64,000 nucleotides of DNA from Ancylobacter moscoviensis (GTDB lineage Bacteria > Pseudomonadota > Alphaproteobacteria > Rhizobiales > Xanthobacteraceae), in NCBI RefSeq assembly GCF_007559435.1, contig NZ_VMBP01000001.1:372001-436000 (forward strand), in the 5' to 3' direction. Below are positions 1 through 7,991 of this stretch, in pieces. The notes below the pieces were generated by a model. The model worked only from the letters and a program-made list of their open reading frames with translations. It did no database searches and was not told where the DNA came from. The translations under genes and the position numbers were made by a program. The stretch's first letter is position 1, and every line of letters begins with the position of its first letter.

Positions 1-214
1 CCTGAATTCTCCCGGCCCTGTCCGCCGGCATCATGGATCGGCGCTTCTCGCTGTCCATTCGCCGGGCCAGGTCTGCCGGGGCAGGTGAATTCCGCCGCTC
101 CCGGACGCCCGCACCCGCGTTCGGCTCGCTCACGGCAAGGCCGCTCTCACATCGCTACCCGGCAATGACTCCCGCCTGGGCAGGGGGTTATAGCGATCGC
201 GCCATCGGCAGTGC
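1..214. other. window edge, no gene recognised
   Basis: These 214 bases lie downstream of the acoR stop codon. The plus-strand frame that crosses them is Arg/Pro/Ser-rich and runs antisense into acoR, as expected for a shadow of GC-rich coding DNA. I see no clear terminator hairpin or RNA gene. Confidence 0.5.
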
Positions 215-2203
215 CTACCGGAAGAGTGGCTCGCCTTGCCAGGGAGGCCGGACGTTCAGGCGGCGCATGCGACGATGCACGGTCGTGCGATCCAGACCGA
301 GATCGCGCGCGGCCGCCGAAATATTCCACTGGCGGGCGGTAAGCGCGGCGATGAGATGGTCACGGTCAGATGCGCTACCGGGCATCGCGGCGGTGCCCGC
401 AAATCGCATGGCCGCCGGCGGAAGCAGGGCGGCGCCCGGTATTCCCGGCTCCATCTGCGGCGTCCTGCGCACGATGTCGGGCAGGTCCTCCGGCCGGATG
501 ATTCCATCGCTCGCCACCGCGCAGGCATAGTCCAGCGCATTGGCCAGTTCGCGGATGTTGCCGGGCCAGGAATAGTGGCGCAGCGCGCGGATCGCCTCGT
601 CGCTGAGATCGATGCGGCCGCCAGGCGGCGTACGCTCCGCCAATAGCTGGCCGACCAGCCAGCCGAGATCGGCCCGCTCGCGCAGCGCCGGCAGCATGAG
701 AACCGCACCGCTCAGCCGGAAATAGAGATCCTCCCGGAAGCGCCCGGCCTTCACCTCGGCGACGAGGTCGCGATGGGTGGCGGCGATGACGCGGATATTG
801 ACCGGTAGCGGCTTTGAGCGCCCCAGCGGGGTGACCTCGCGCTCCGCCAGCACGCGCAGCAGCCGCGTCTGCAGGGTGAGCGGCATGTCGCCGATCTCGT
901 CGAGGAAGAGGGTGCCGCCATCGGCCTCGACGACGAGCCCCTTCTTGCCCTTGGCGGCGGCGCCGGTGAAGGCACCCGATTCATAGCCGAACAGTTCGCC
1001 CTCGATCAGCGATTCCGGCAGGGCGGCGCAGTTCACCGCGATGAAGGGCTTGCCGGCGCGCCCGCTGGAGGCGTGGATCGCCTTGGCGAGATGCTCCTTG
1101 CCGCTGCCGGTCTCGCCGCAGATCAACAGGCTCATCTGCGCGTTGACCAGCTTGGCGGCGCGGGAAACCACATGCTGCATCGCCGGCTCGTCGCGGAACA
1201 GCGCCCGCAGCGGTCTTGGCAGAGCGGGCGTCGCAGGCTCGCCGACGGGGGCGCCGGGGCGGCTCGGCGGCGCCACGCTCTGGGCGAACAGCGGCGTGCC
1301 GCTCGCCGCCAGCCGCACCATGCGCTGCGTGGCGGGCGATGACGGGGCGAAGCGTGGCAGGTCGTCGACCGTCAGGTCGAAGAACTCCGTCAACGAACGC
1401 CCGACCAGCGGACGATCGTCGGTCCGGTCCCCGCTCTCGCGCTGCAGCAGCTTGCGGGCCATGGAATTGAAACCGAGGATCCGCCCCGACCCGTCCGCCG
1501 CCAGCACATAGGCCGGCTCGACATCGGCGAATTCCGGCGAGGCGGCGAGCCTGATGATCCACTCGCGGCGGAAGCGGTTGATGAGATGGGCGGTCTCGAT
1601 CTTGTGCGCGAAGGACTTCACGACCTGCAGCGCCAGGAACTGGCTCTCCTTCGGCCCCGGCGAGCGCAGGGCGGAGATGTCCAGCACCGCAGCGAGGTTC
1701 CCGGCCGGATCGAAGAGCGGCGAGGCCGTGCAGGTGAGGGGAATATGGGTGGCGTCGAAATGGTCGGTCTGGTGCACGACCAGCGCCTGCCCGGTGGCGA
1801 TGCAGGTGCCCACCGCGCAGGTGCCGGCATGCTGCTCGTTCCAGTCGGCGCCCAGATAGAGCCCGGCGCGCATCAGGTTGTTGTCGAAGGTCGGATCGCC
1901 GATGAAATCGACCGTGATGCCCTTCGAGTCGGTGAGCAGCATCACATAGCCGAGGCCGGTCACCTGCCGGTACAGCGTCTCCGCCCCGAAGCGCGCGGTG
2001 TAGAGGAACTCCTCCATCGCATCCTGATGTTCGCGCAGCTGGGCGCGCGTGACGATGCAGGGATCGCGGAGGATCTCCGGGGCGAGATTGTGCTCGCTGA
2101 CGCAGCGCCGCCATGAATCATGGATGATGGCGTCGCGCCGGGTCGCATAACCATTCGCCGCCCGCACAAGCTCATCTATGTGCGCGGCCTGATCATGTCG
2201 CAT
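215..2203 (-). CDS. acoR: AcoR-type sigma54-dependent transcriptional activator
   Basis: A 662-residue bacterial enhancer-binding protein, predicted to activate the divergent aco operon from upstream sites with RNA polymerase-sigma54. The N-terminal sensor region (about 70-215) looks GAF-like and is followed by a PAS-like stretch (about 230-310). The AAA+ domain (about 335-560) has Walker A GETGSGKE, the sigma54-contact loop GAFTGA and Walker B GGTLFLDEIGDM. A Fis-type helix-turn-helix closes the protein (about 610-655, AAARDLGLDRTTVHRR). ATG is preceded by GGAGGACG on the minus strand. The gene is divergent from acoX across 296 bp holding a complete sigma54 control region, so it is assigned as the acetoin-responsive activator. 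The family fit is certain; acetoin as effector is inferred from context. Confidence 0.93.
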   Translation of the reverse strand: MRHDQAAHIDELVRAANGYATRRDAIIHDSWRRCVSEHNLAPEILRDPCIVTRAQLREHQDAMEEFLYTARFGAETLYRQVTGLGYVMLLTDSKGITVDFIGDPTFDNNLMRAGLYLGADWNEQHAGTCAVGTCIATGQALVVHQTDHFDATHIPLTCTASPLFDPAGNLAAVLDISALRSPGPKESQFLALQVVKSFAHKIETAHLINRFRREWIIRLAASPEFADVEPAYVLAADGSGRILGFNSMARKLLQRESGDRTDDRPLVGRSLTEFFDLTVDDLPRFAPSSPATQRMVRLAASGTPLFAQSVAPPSRPGAPVGEPATPALPRPLRALFRDEPAMQHVVSRAAKLVNAQMSLLICGETGSGKEHLAKAIHASSGRAGKPFIAVNCAALPESLIEGELFGYESGAFTGAAAKGKKGLVVEADGGTLFLDEIGDMPLTLQTRLLRVLAEREVTPLGRSKPLPVNIRVIAATHRDLVAEVKAGRFREDLYFRLSGAVLMLPALRERADLGWLVGQLLAERTPPGGRIDLSDEAIRALRHYSWPGNIRELANALDYACAVASDGIIRPEDLPDIVRRTPQMEPGIPGAALLPPAAMRFAGTAAMPGSASDRDHLIAALTARQWNISAAARDLGLDRTTVHRRMRRLNVRPPWQGEPLFR

Positions 2204-2327
2204 GGGCGTCCTCCCGGATGCCGATCTTTCTTTTTATGCCGGGGAGTGTCGCGCCGTTCGGGGGCGCCTGCAAGCACCGCAGTCGCGAGGTCCGCCCGAA
2301 AGGGCGCCTTCCTCTACGTCATCCGCT

Positions 2328-2343
2328 CGCCACAACTGTAGCG
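2328..2343. promoter_or_regulatory. upstream activator site 1, probable AcoR operator
   Basis: CGCCACAACTGTAGCG is an imperfect palindrome with arms CGCYACA/TGTRGCG and a 2-bp spacer. It is the weaker copy of the element at 2349-2364. The two centres are 21 bp apart, two helical turns, so dimers would bind the same DNA face. It lies about 100 bp upstream of the acoX -24/-12 box. Confidence 0.7.
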
Positions 2344-2348
2344 CCACA

Positions 2349-2364
2349 CGCCACACCTGTGGCG
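2349..2364. promoter_or_regulatory. upstream activator site 2, probable AcoR operator
   Basis: CGCCACACCTGTGGCG has perfect 7-bp inverted arms (CGCCACA/TGTGGCG) around a 2-bp spacer. It is the best palindrome in the acoR-acoX intergenic region. Position and pairing with 2328-2343 fit an enhancer for the Fis-type HTH of AcoR. Confidence 0.75.
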
Positions 2365-2412
2365 GCTCTGCCGCAACGCAAGCACAGGCGTCGCGAATTT
2401 GCGGATCAATCA

Positions 2413-2425
2413 TATCAACAACTTA
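2413..2425 (+). promoter_or_regulatory. IHF-binding site (consensus match)
   Basis: TATCAACAACTTA matches the IHF consensus WATCARNNNNTTR at every fixed position. It sits between the two activator palindromes and the sigma54 box, where IHF bends DNA to bring activator and polymerase together. Confidence 0.7.
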
Positions 2426-2441
2426 GCCGGATCCCGGCGCT

Positions 2442-2457
2442 TGGCCCGCCGCTTGCG
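2442..2457 (+). promoter_or_regulatory. sigma54 (-24/-12) promoter of the aco operon
   Basis: TGGCCCGCCGCTTGCG has GG and GC in the invariant 10-bp spacing and matches TGGC and TTGC of the consensus TGGCACRN4TTGCW. Transcription would start near 2467, about 33 bp before the acoX ATG. Confidence 0.8.
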
Positions 2458-2499
2458 GAGAAGAGCGTCAAAAAGAAAACGCCCAGGGAAGGAAGCCGG

Positions 2500-3558
2500 A
2501 TGACGCCGAAGGTCGGCATTATCGCCAATCCGATTTCGGCGCGGGACATACGCCGCGTCGTCGCCAGCGCCAACAGCGTGCAGATCGCCGATCGTGCCAA
2601 CATCGTGCAGCGGGCGCTCGCCGCCCTCTCCGCCTGCGGCATCGAGGAGGCGGTGATGATGCCGGAGCGCGGCGGCATCGCCAGCCATCTCCTGCGCAGC
2701 ATGGAGCGCTCGTCCAACCAGGGCGAAGCACGTTTTCCGCGCCTCGGTTTCCTCGACATGAAGGTCACGGGCACGGTGGAGGATACGCGGACCGCCGCCC
2801 GGATGATGGCGAGCGCGGGTGATGTCGCGGCGATCATCGTGCTCGGTGGCGACGGCACCCACCGCGCCGTGGTGAGCGAATGCGGCGCGGTGCCGATCGC
2901 CGGCATCTCCACCGGTACGAACAATGCCTTCCCCGAGCATCGCGAGCCGACCATCACCGGGCTCGCCACCGGCCTCGCCGCCATGGGCCGGGTGCCGCCG
3001 GAGATCGCCTTCGCCGCCAACAAGAAGATCGAGGTCAGCATCGATGGCGGCGCGCCGGAGATCGCGCTGGTCGATGTCGCCGTCGTCACCGACCGCTTCA
3101 TCGGCGCGCGCGCGCTGTGGCGGCCGGAGACCTTCCGCGAACTCTATGTCGCCTTCGCCGATCCGGAAGTGATCGGCATGGCCGCCATCGCCGGGCTCGT
3201 CGAGCCGGTGACGCGCGCCGAGGCGGGCGGTCTCGCCGTGACCCTCGCCCCGGCCGGGCAGGGCGCGATGGAGGTGCGCGCGCCCATCGCCCCCGGCCTC
3301 ATCGAGACCATCGGCCTGGAAAGCTGGCGGCGCATGCCGGCCGGTACGGTCCACCGGCCGTCTCTGGCGGCCGGCTCCATCGCCCTCGACGGCGAGCGCG
3401 AGCTGTTCTTCGACCCGCATCAGGACGTCGCGATCACCCTCATCGACCGCGCCTTCCGCACCGTCGACGTCTCGGCGGTGATGCGGTTCGCCGCGCGGCA
3501 GAAGCTGCTCGTCGGCGGCCTGACGGCCGCAAGGCCGCTGGAAAACGCCCACTCATAA
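2500..3558 (+). CDS. acoX: AcoX, ATP-NAD kinase-like protein of the acetoin operon
   Basis: 352 residues, first gene of the sigma54-driven aco operon. The nucleotide-binding motif GGDGT is at 116-120, with ISTGTNNAF following about 20 residues later, both typical of the diacylglycerol/NAD kinase fold. AcoX proteins accompany acetoin dehydrogenase genes in several proteobacteria, but their biochemical role is not settled. The frame is open upstream to 2218; I chose ATG 2500 because it follows GGGAAGGAAG, lies downstream of the -24/-12 promoter and begins the conserved MTPKVGIIANP. The gene is 26 bp from acoA. Confidence 0.9.
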   Translation: MTPKVGIIANPISARDIRRVVASANSVQIADRANIVQRALAALSACGIEEAVMMPERGGIASHLLRSMERSSNQGEARFPRLGFLDMKVTGTVEDTRTAARMMASAGDVAAIIVLGGDGTHRAVVSECGAVPIAGISTGTNNAFPEHREPTITGLATGLAAMGRVPPEIAFAANKKIEVSIDGGAPEIALVDVAVVTDRFIGARALWRPETFRELYVAFADPEVIGMAAIAGLVEPVTRAEAGGLAVTLAPAGQGAMEVRAPIAPGLIETIGLESWRRMPAGTVHRPSLAAGSIALDGERELFFDPHQDVAITLIDRAFRTVDVSAVMRFAARQKLLVGGLTAARPLENAHS

Positions 3559-3584
3559 CGACCACCAAGGAGGAAACCGACGCC

Positions 3585-4568
3585 ATGACGAACAACCCCT
3601 TCCCCCTGTCCCGGGATCAGCTGCTCGCCGCCTACCGCACCATGCGCACCATCCGCGATTTCGAGGAGCGGCTGCATGTGGAATTCGCCAAGGGCGACAT
3701 TCCCGGCTTCGTGCATCTGTATGCCGGCGAAGAAGCCTGCGCGGCGGGCATCATGATGCACCTCACCGACATCGACCGCATCGCCTCCACCCATCGCGGC
3801 CACGGCCACTGCATCGCCAAGGGCGTCGATGTCCACGAGATGATGGGCGAGATCTACGGCAAATCGACCGGCGCCTGCCGCGGCAAGGGCGGCTCCATGC
3901 ACATCGCCGACCTCTCCAAGGGCATGATGGGCGCCAACGGCATCCTCGGCGCCGGGGCGCCGCTGATCTGCGGCGCCGGCCTCGCGGCGAAGTTCCGCGG
4001 CGATGGCGGCGTGGGCATCACCTTCTTCGGCGATGGCGCCTCGAACCAGGGCACCGTGCTGGAGAGCATGAACCTCGCCGCGATCTGGAACCTGCCGGTC
4101 ATCTTCGTGGTCGAGAACAACGGCTATGCCGAATCCACCTCGGTCGAATACGCCACGGCGGTGGATTCCTATGTCGATCGCGCCGCCGGCTTCGGCCTTC
4201 CCGGCGTGACGGTGGACGGCACCGACTTCTTCGCCGTCTACGAGGCCGCCGGCGAGATCGTCCGCCGGGCGCGCGAGGGCGGCGGGCCGGCGCTGCTGGA
4301 GTGCAAGACCGTGCGCTTCTTCGGCCATTTCGAGGGCGACGCCCAGACCTACAAGGCCAAGGGCGAGAACGACTTCAACCGCGCCAACCGCGACTGCCTG
4401 AAGATCTTCGCCAGCCGCGTCACCGCCGCCGGCGTGGTGAGCGAGGCGGAAATCGCCCTTGTCGACCGGGAGGTCGCCTCCCTCATCGACGCCGCCGTAG
4501 AGAGCGCCAAGGGCGCGCCCCTGCCGACGCCGCGCGAACTCCTGACCGACGTCTACGTCGCCTACTGA
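3585..4568 (+). CDS. acoA: acetoin dehydrogenase E1 component, alpha subunit
   Basis: 327 residues. Thiamine diphosphate-dependent E1 alpha, which with AcoB cleaves acetoin to acetaldehyde and a lipoyl-bound acetyl group. The ThDP/Mg motif starts at GDG (149-151, GDGASNQG) and runs to ENNGYAES about 30 residues later. The phosphorylation-loop region of dehydrogenase E1 alphas is also recognisable. Start ATG has a perfect AAGGAGG 11 bp upstream. Linked on the same strand to acoX, acoB and acoC. Pyruvate or branched-chain E1 paralogues are alternatives on homology alone; acoX and acoR settle the assignment. Confidence 0.93.
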   Translation: MTNNPFPLSRDQLLAAYRTMRTIRDFEERLHVEFAKGDIPGFVHLYAGEEACAAGIMMHLTDIDRIASTHRGHGHCIAKGVDVHEMMGEIYGKSTGACRGKGGSMHIADLSKGMMGANGILGAGAPLICGAGLAAKFRGDGGVGITFFGDGASNQGTVLESMNLAAIWNLPVIFVVENNGYAESTSVEYATAVDSYVDRAAGFGLPGVTVDGTDFFAVYEAAGEIVRRAREGGGPALLECKTVRFFGHFEGDAQTYKAKGENDFNRANRDCLKIFASRVTAAGVVSEAEIALVDREVASLIDAAVESAKGAPLPTPRELLTDVYVAY

Positions 4569-4608
4569 GCCACGTCGAACGAACAGAACAACACCGGAGG
4601 AAACCAGA

Positions 4609-5628
4609 ATGGCCCGCAAGATCAGCTACAAGCAGGCGATCAACGAGGCACTCGATCTCGAGATGCGCCGCGATCCCACCGTGATCGTGCTCGGCGAGGA
4701 CATCGTCGGCGGCGCCGGCGCGCCCGGCGAGATCGACGCCTGGGGCGGCGTGCTCGGCGTCACCAAGGGGCTGCACGCCAAGCACGGCAACCGGCTGATG
4801 GACACCCCGCTGTCGGAGAGCGCCTATATCGGCGCCGCCATCGGCGCGGCCGCCTGCGGCATGCGCCCGGTCGCGGAACTCATGTTCCTCGACTTCATGG
4901 GCGTGTGCTTCGACCAGATCCTCAACCAGGCGGCGAAGTTCAAGTACATGTTCGGCGGCAAGGCGAAGACGCCGGTGGTGATCCGCGCCATGGTCGGCGC
5001 CGGCTTCCGTGCCGCCGCCCAGCACTCGCAAATGCTCACCCCGATGTTCACCCACGTGCCCGGGCTGAAGGTGGTGTGCCCTTCCAACGCCTATGACGCC
5101 AAGGGCCTGTTGATCCAATCGATCCGCGACGACGACCCGGTGATCTTCTGCGAGCACAAGGCCCTCTACGGCGCCGAATGCGACGTGCCGGAGGAAAGCT
5201 ACGCCATCCCCTTCGCCGAGGCGAACATCGTGCGCGAGGGCAAGGACGTGACCATCGTCAGCTACGGCCTCACCGTGCACCGCGCGCTCGACGCCGCCGA
5301 GAAGCTGGCGAAGAGCGGGGTGCAGGCGGAGGTGATCGATCTGCGCACCCTCTCGCCCATCGACTGGGACACGGTGGTCGAGAGCGTCGAGAACACCGGC
5401 CGGCTGGTGGTGGTCGACGAAGCCAATCCGCGCTGCTCCATCGCCTCGGACGTCGCCTCCTACGTGGCGCAGAACGCCTTCGGGGCCCTGAAGGCCGCAC
5501 CGCAGATGGTGACGGCGCCGCACACGCCGGTGCCGTTCTCGCCGGTACTCGAAGACCTCTACATCCCCTCGGCCGACGCCATCGCCGCCGCCGTCAACAA
5601 GACCACTGCCCGCGCGCTCGCGGCCTGA
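4609..5628 (+). CDS. acoB: acetoin dehydrogenase E1 component, beta subunit
   Basis: 339 residues, the normal length for E1 beta of 2-oxo-acid and acetoin dehydrogenases. The N-terminal pyrimidine-binding half contains GEDIVGGAGAPGEIDAWGGV and DTPLSES; the C-terminal transketolase half contains VIDLRTLSPID. It forms the alpha2beta2 E1 with AcoA. A GGAGG ribosome site precedes ATG. Its stop overlaps a possible ATG of the next frame at 5628. Confidence 0.93.
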   Translation: MARKISYKQAINEALDLEMRRDPTVIVLGEDIVGGAGAPGEIDAWGGVLGVTKGLHAKHGNRLMDTPLSESAYIGAAIGAAACGMRPVAELMFLDFMGVCFDQILNQAAKFKYMFGGKAKTPVVIRAMVGAGFRAAAQHSQMLTPMFTHVPGLKVVCPSNAYDAKGLLIQSIRDDDPVIFCEHKALYGAECDVPEESYAIPFAEANIVREGKDVTIVSYGLTVHRALDAAEKLAKSGVQAEVIDLRTLSPIDWDTVVESVENTGRLVVVDEANPRCSIASDVASYVAQNAFGALKAAPQMVTAPHTPVPFSPVLEDLYIPSADAIAAAVNKTTARALAA

Positions 5629-5651
5629 TGACCGCCGCGAAGGAGACCGGA

Positions 5652-6767
5652 ATGAACGAACGCATCAAGCCGATCGTCATGCCCAAATGGGGGCTGTCGA
5701 TGTCGGAGGGCAAGGTGACCGGCTGGCTCAAGCCAGCCGGTACCAGGGTGTCGGTCGGCGACGAGATCGTCGAGGTCGAGACCGACAAGATCGCCGGCGT
5801 GGTCGAGGCCAACGAGGCCGGCACGCTGCGCCGGGTGATCGGCGCCCCGGACACCATCTACCCGGTGAAGGCGCTGATCGGCGTCATCGCCGATGACGAT
5901 GTGCCGGACGCCGATATCGATGCCTATGTCGCCGAATACGCCACCCATGCCGCGGAGGAGGACGACGCGCAGGAGGCGGGACCGCGCTACGAATTCGTCG
6001 AGACCCCGGCCGGACGCCTGCGCTACGCCAGGCGCGGCGAAGGCGAGCCCAGCGTCATCCTCATTCACGGCTTCGGCGGCGACCTCGACAACTGGCTGTT
6101 CAACATCGACGCGCTGGCCGAGGCCGGCACCGTCTACGCGCTCGACCTGCCCGGTCACGGCCAGTCCGACAAGACGGTACAGGAGGCCTCGCTCGCCGGG
6201 CTTTCCGCCGCCGTCACCGGCTTCATGGACGCGCTGGGCATCGCCTCGGCGCATCTCGTCGGCCATTCCATGGGCGGGGCGGTCGCGGCGCGCACCGCGC
6301 TCGACCATCCCGACCGGGTGGCCTCGGTCACGCTGATCGGCTCGGCCGGGCTCGGTGAGGAGATCAACAGCGGCTACACCGACGGCTTCGTCGCCGCCGC
6401 CTCGCGCCGCGACCTGAAACCGGTGCTGGAGCAGCTGTTCCACGATCCCGCGACCGTCACCCGGCAACTCGTCGACGACCTGCTCAAATACAAGCGTCTC
6501 GACGGCGTCGACGCGGCGCTCACGGCGCTCGCCGCGGCTCTCTTCGCCGGCGGGCGGCAGAGCGCGGTGCTCGCCGAGGCCCTGAAGGCGACGGAAACCC
6601 CGGTGCTCGTCATCTGGGGCGAGAGCGACCAGGTGATCCCCGCCACGCATGCCGGCGTTCTCGGCACGCGCGCCAGGGCCGAGATCATCAGCGAGGCCGG
6701 CCACATGGTGCAGATGGAGAAGGCCAACCGGGTCAACGAGCTGATGCTCGCCCATATCCGGACCTGA
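5652..6767 (+). CDS. acoC: acetoin dehydrogenase E2, lipoyl domain fused to alpha/beta hydrolase fold
   Basis: 371 residues. The N-terminal biotinyl/lipoyl domain (about 4-80) carries the lipoyl-lysine motif ETDK, with Lys46 as the modified residue. An acidic Ala-rich linker (about 95-112) leads to an alpha/beta hydrolase domain with HGFGG (oxyanion region), GHSMGG (nucleophile elbow) and a late GHMVQME histidine. This architecture is usual for AcoC and differs from the CoA-acetyltransferase domain of pyruvate E2. I chose ATG 5652, after GAAGGAG; an in-frame ATG at 5628 overlaps the acoB stop and would add eight residues. No E3 (acoL) follows, so dihydrolipoamide dehydrogenase must come from elsewhere. 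Confidence 0.92.
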   Translation: MNERIKPIVMPKWGLSMSEGKVTGWLKPAGTRVSVGDEIVEVETDKIAGVVEANEAGTLRRVIGAPDTIYPVKALIGVIADDDVPDADIDAYVAEYATHAAEEDDAQEAGPRYEFVETPAGRLRYARRGEGEPSVILIHGFGGDLDNWLFNIDALAEAGTVYALDLPGHGQSDKTVQEASLAGLSAAVTGFMDALGIASAHLVGHSMGGAVAARTALDHPDRVASVTLIGSAGLGEEINSGYTDGFVAAASRRDLKPVLEQLFHDPATVTRQLVDDLLKYKRLDGVDAALTALAAALFAGGRQSAVLAEALKATETPVLVIWGESDQVIPATHAGVLGTRARAEIISEAGHMVQMEKANRVNELMLAHIRT

Positions 6768-6827
6768 CACCCCGCCTCATCGACCCACAATCAGGCCGCC
6801 GGACCCACGGACGGCCAGGGAGGAATC

Positions 6828-7613
6828 ATGCCTATTCTCACGAACAAGAGCATCGTCATCACCGGCGCGGCCGGCGGCATCGGCGCCGCCATCGCCACGG
6901 CGCTCGCCGCCGACGGCGCCCATATCACCGTCGCCGACCTTTCGCAGGCCGCCGCCGACAAGGTGGCGGGGGAGATCGCCAAGGCGGGCGGCAAGGCCGT
7001 CGCGGTGGCGGTCGACGTACGCGAACGCGCGCAGGTCCGCGCCATGATCGACCGCGCGGTCGAGGCGTTCGGCCGGCTCGACGTGATCTTCAACAATGCC
7101 GGCGTCGCCCAGACCAGGCCCTTCCTCGACATCACCGAGGAGGACTGGCGCTTCATCACCGACGTCAACGCGCTCGGCGTGCTGATCGGCATGCAGGAGG
7201 CGGTCAAGACCTTCAAGCAGCAGGGCGGCGGCGGCAAGATCGTCAACACCGCCTCCATCGCCGGCAAGCAGGGCTACGAGCCTCTGGCCCATTACTGCGC
7301 CTCGAAATTCGCCGTGGTGGCGATGACGCAGGCCGTCGCCCGCGCCTTCGGCAAGGACGGCATCACCGCCAACTGCTTCTGCCCCGGCGTGGTGGCGACG
7401 CCGATGTGGGACACCATCGACAAGGGCTTCCGCGACAGCGGCCTCACCCACAAGGTCAACGAGGCCTTCGACAGCTTCGCCGCCGGCGCCGTGCTGGGAC
7501 GCCCCTCGCGCGCCGACGATCTCGTGGGCGTCGCGCGGTATCTCGCCTCCTCCGACTCCGATTTCATGACCGGCCAGTCGCTGCTCGTCGACGGCGGCAT
7601 GGTGTTCATCTGA
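6828..7613 (+). CDS. SDR oxidoreductase, acetoin/diacetyl reductase-like (meso-butanediol dehydrogenase)
   Basis: 261 residues of the classical short-chain dehydrogenase family. NAD(P) motif TGAAGGIG at 12-19, NNAG at 89-92, and catalytic Ser143, Tyr156, Lys160. The segment CPGVVATPMW resembles BudC-type acetoin reductases. In the aco operon it would interconvert acetoin with 2,3-butanediol or reduce diacetyl, feeding butanediol into acetoin cleavage. Preceded by a GGGAGGAATC ribosome site; the next gene starts 9 bp after the stop. Confidence 0.82.
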   Translation: MPILTNKSIVITGAAGGIGAAIATALAADGAHITVADLSQAAADKVAGEIAKAGGKAVAVAVDVRERAQVRAMIDRAVEAFGRLDVIFNNAGVAQTRPFLDITEEDWRFITDVNALGVLIGMQEAVKTFKQQGGGGKIVNTASIAGKQGYEPLAHYCASKFAVVAMTQAVARAFGKDGITANCFCPGVVATPMWDTIDKGFRDSGLTHKVNEAFDSFAAGAVLGRPSRADDLVGVARYLASSDSDFMTGQSLLVDGGMVFI

Positions 7614-7622
7614 GAGGGCGAC

Positions 7623-7976
7623 ATGGCATCGACCGAGAACATTACGCTTGAGCTCAAGGCCATGAACCAGCGCTTCAGTGCTCTGGCCAAGGCCGCGCCG
7701 CAGACCATGGTGGCCTATCGTTCGCTGATGATGGAGGCGTCGAAGCCAGGTCTGTTGCCGGCAAAGCTCAAGGAGCTCGTCGCCGTGGCCATCGCCGTCC
7801 ATCAGGGCTGCGGCGACTGCATCCTGTTCCACGTCGCCAACGCCGCGAGCCACGGCGCCTCGCGCGAGGAACTGGCGGAGGTTCTGGCGGTGAGCATCGA
7901 AATGGGAGGCGGCCCCTCGACCGTCTATGCGGGACGCGCGCTCGAGGCGTTCGACGCCCTCGCCGGGAAAGCCTGA
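7623..7976 (+). CDS. carboxymuconolactone decarboxylase/AhpD-like CxxC protein
   Basis: 117 residues, all helical in appearance. The AhpD-type redox motif CGDCILFH places Cys63, Cys66 and His70 in the CxxCxxxH pattern. AhpD proteins reduce AhpC through lipoyl-dependent relays; other CMD-family proteins have unrelated or unknown roles. It sits between two acetoin/butanediol dehydrogenases in an operon that encodes a lipoylated E2 but no E3. A lipoyl-linked redox or protective role is therefore conceivable, but unproven. Confidence 0.8.
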   Translation: MASTENITLELKAMNQRFSALAKAAPQTMVAYRSLMMEASKPGLLPAKLKELVAVAIAVHQGCGDCILFHVANAASHGASREELAEVLAVSIEMGGGPSTVYAGRALEAFDALAGKA

Positions 7977-7991
7977 TCAAGGAGGACACAG

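Noticed and set aside
2880-3584. Open frame upstream of acoA extending its reading frame
   Set aside because: The added segment is Arg-rich and overlaps acoX in another frame; acoA starts at 3585 after AAGGAGG.
5628-5651. Upstream start for AcoC at the ATG overlapping the acoB stop
   Set aside because: It would add eight residues of no conserved character. GAAGGAG is ideally placed for the ATG at 5652, where the lipoyl domain begins.
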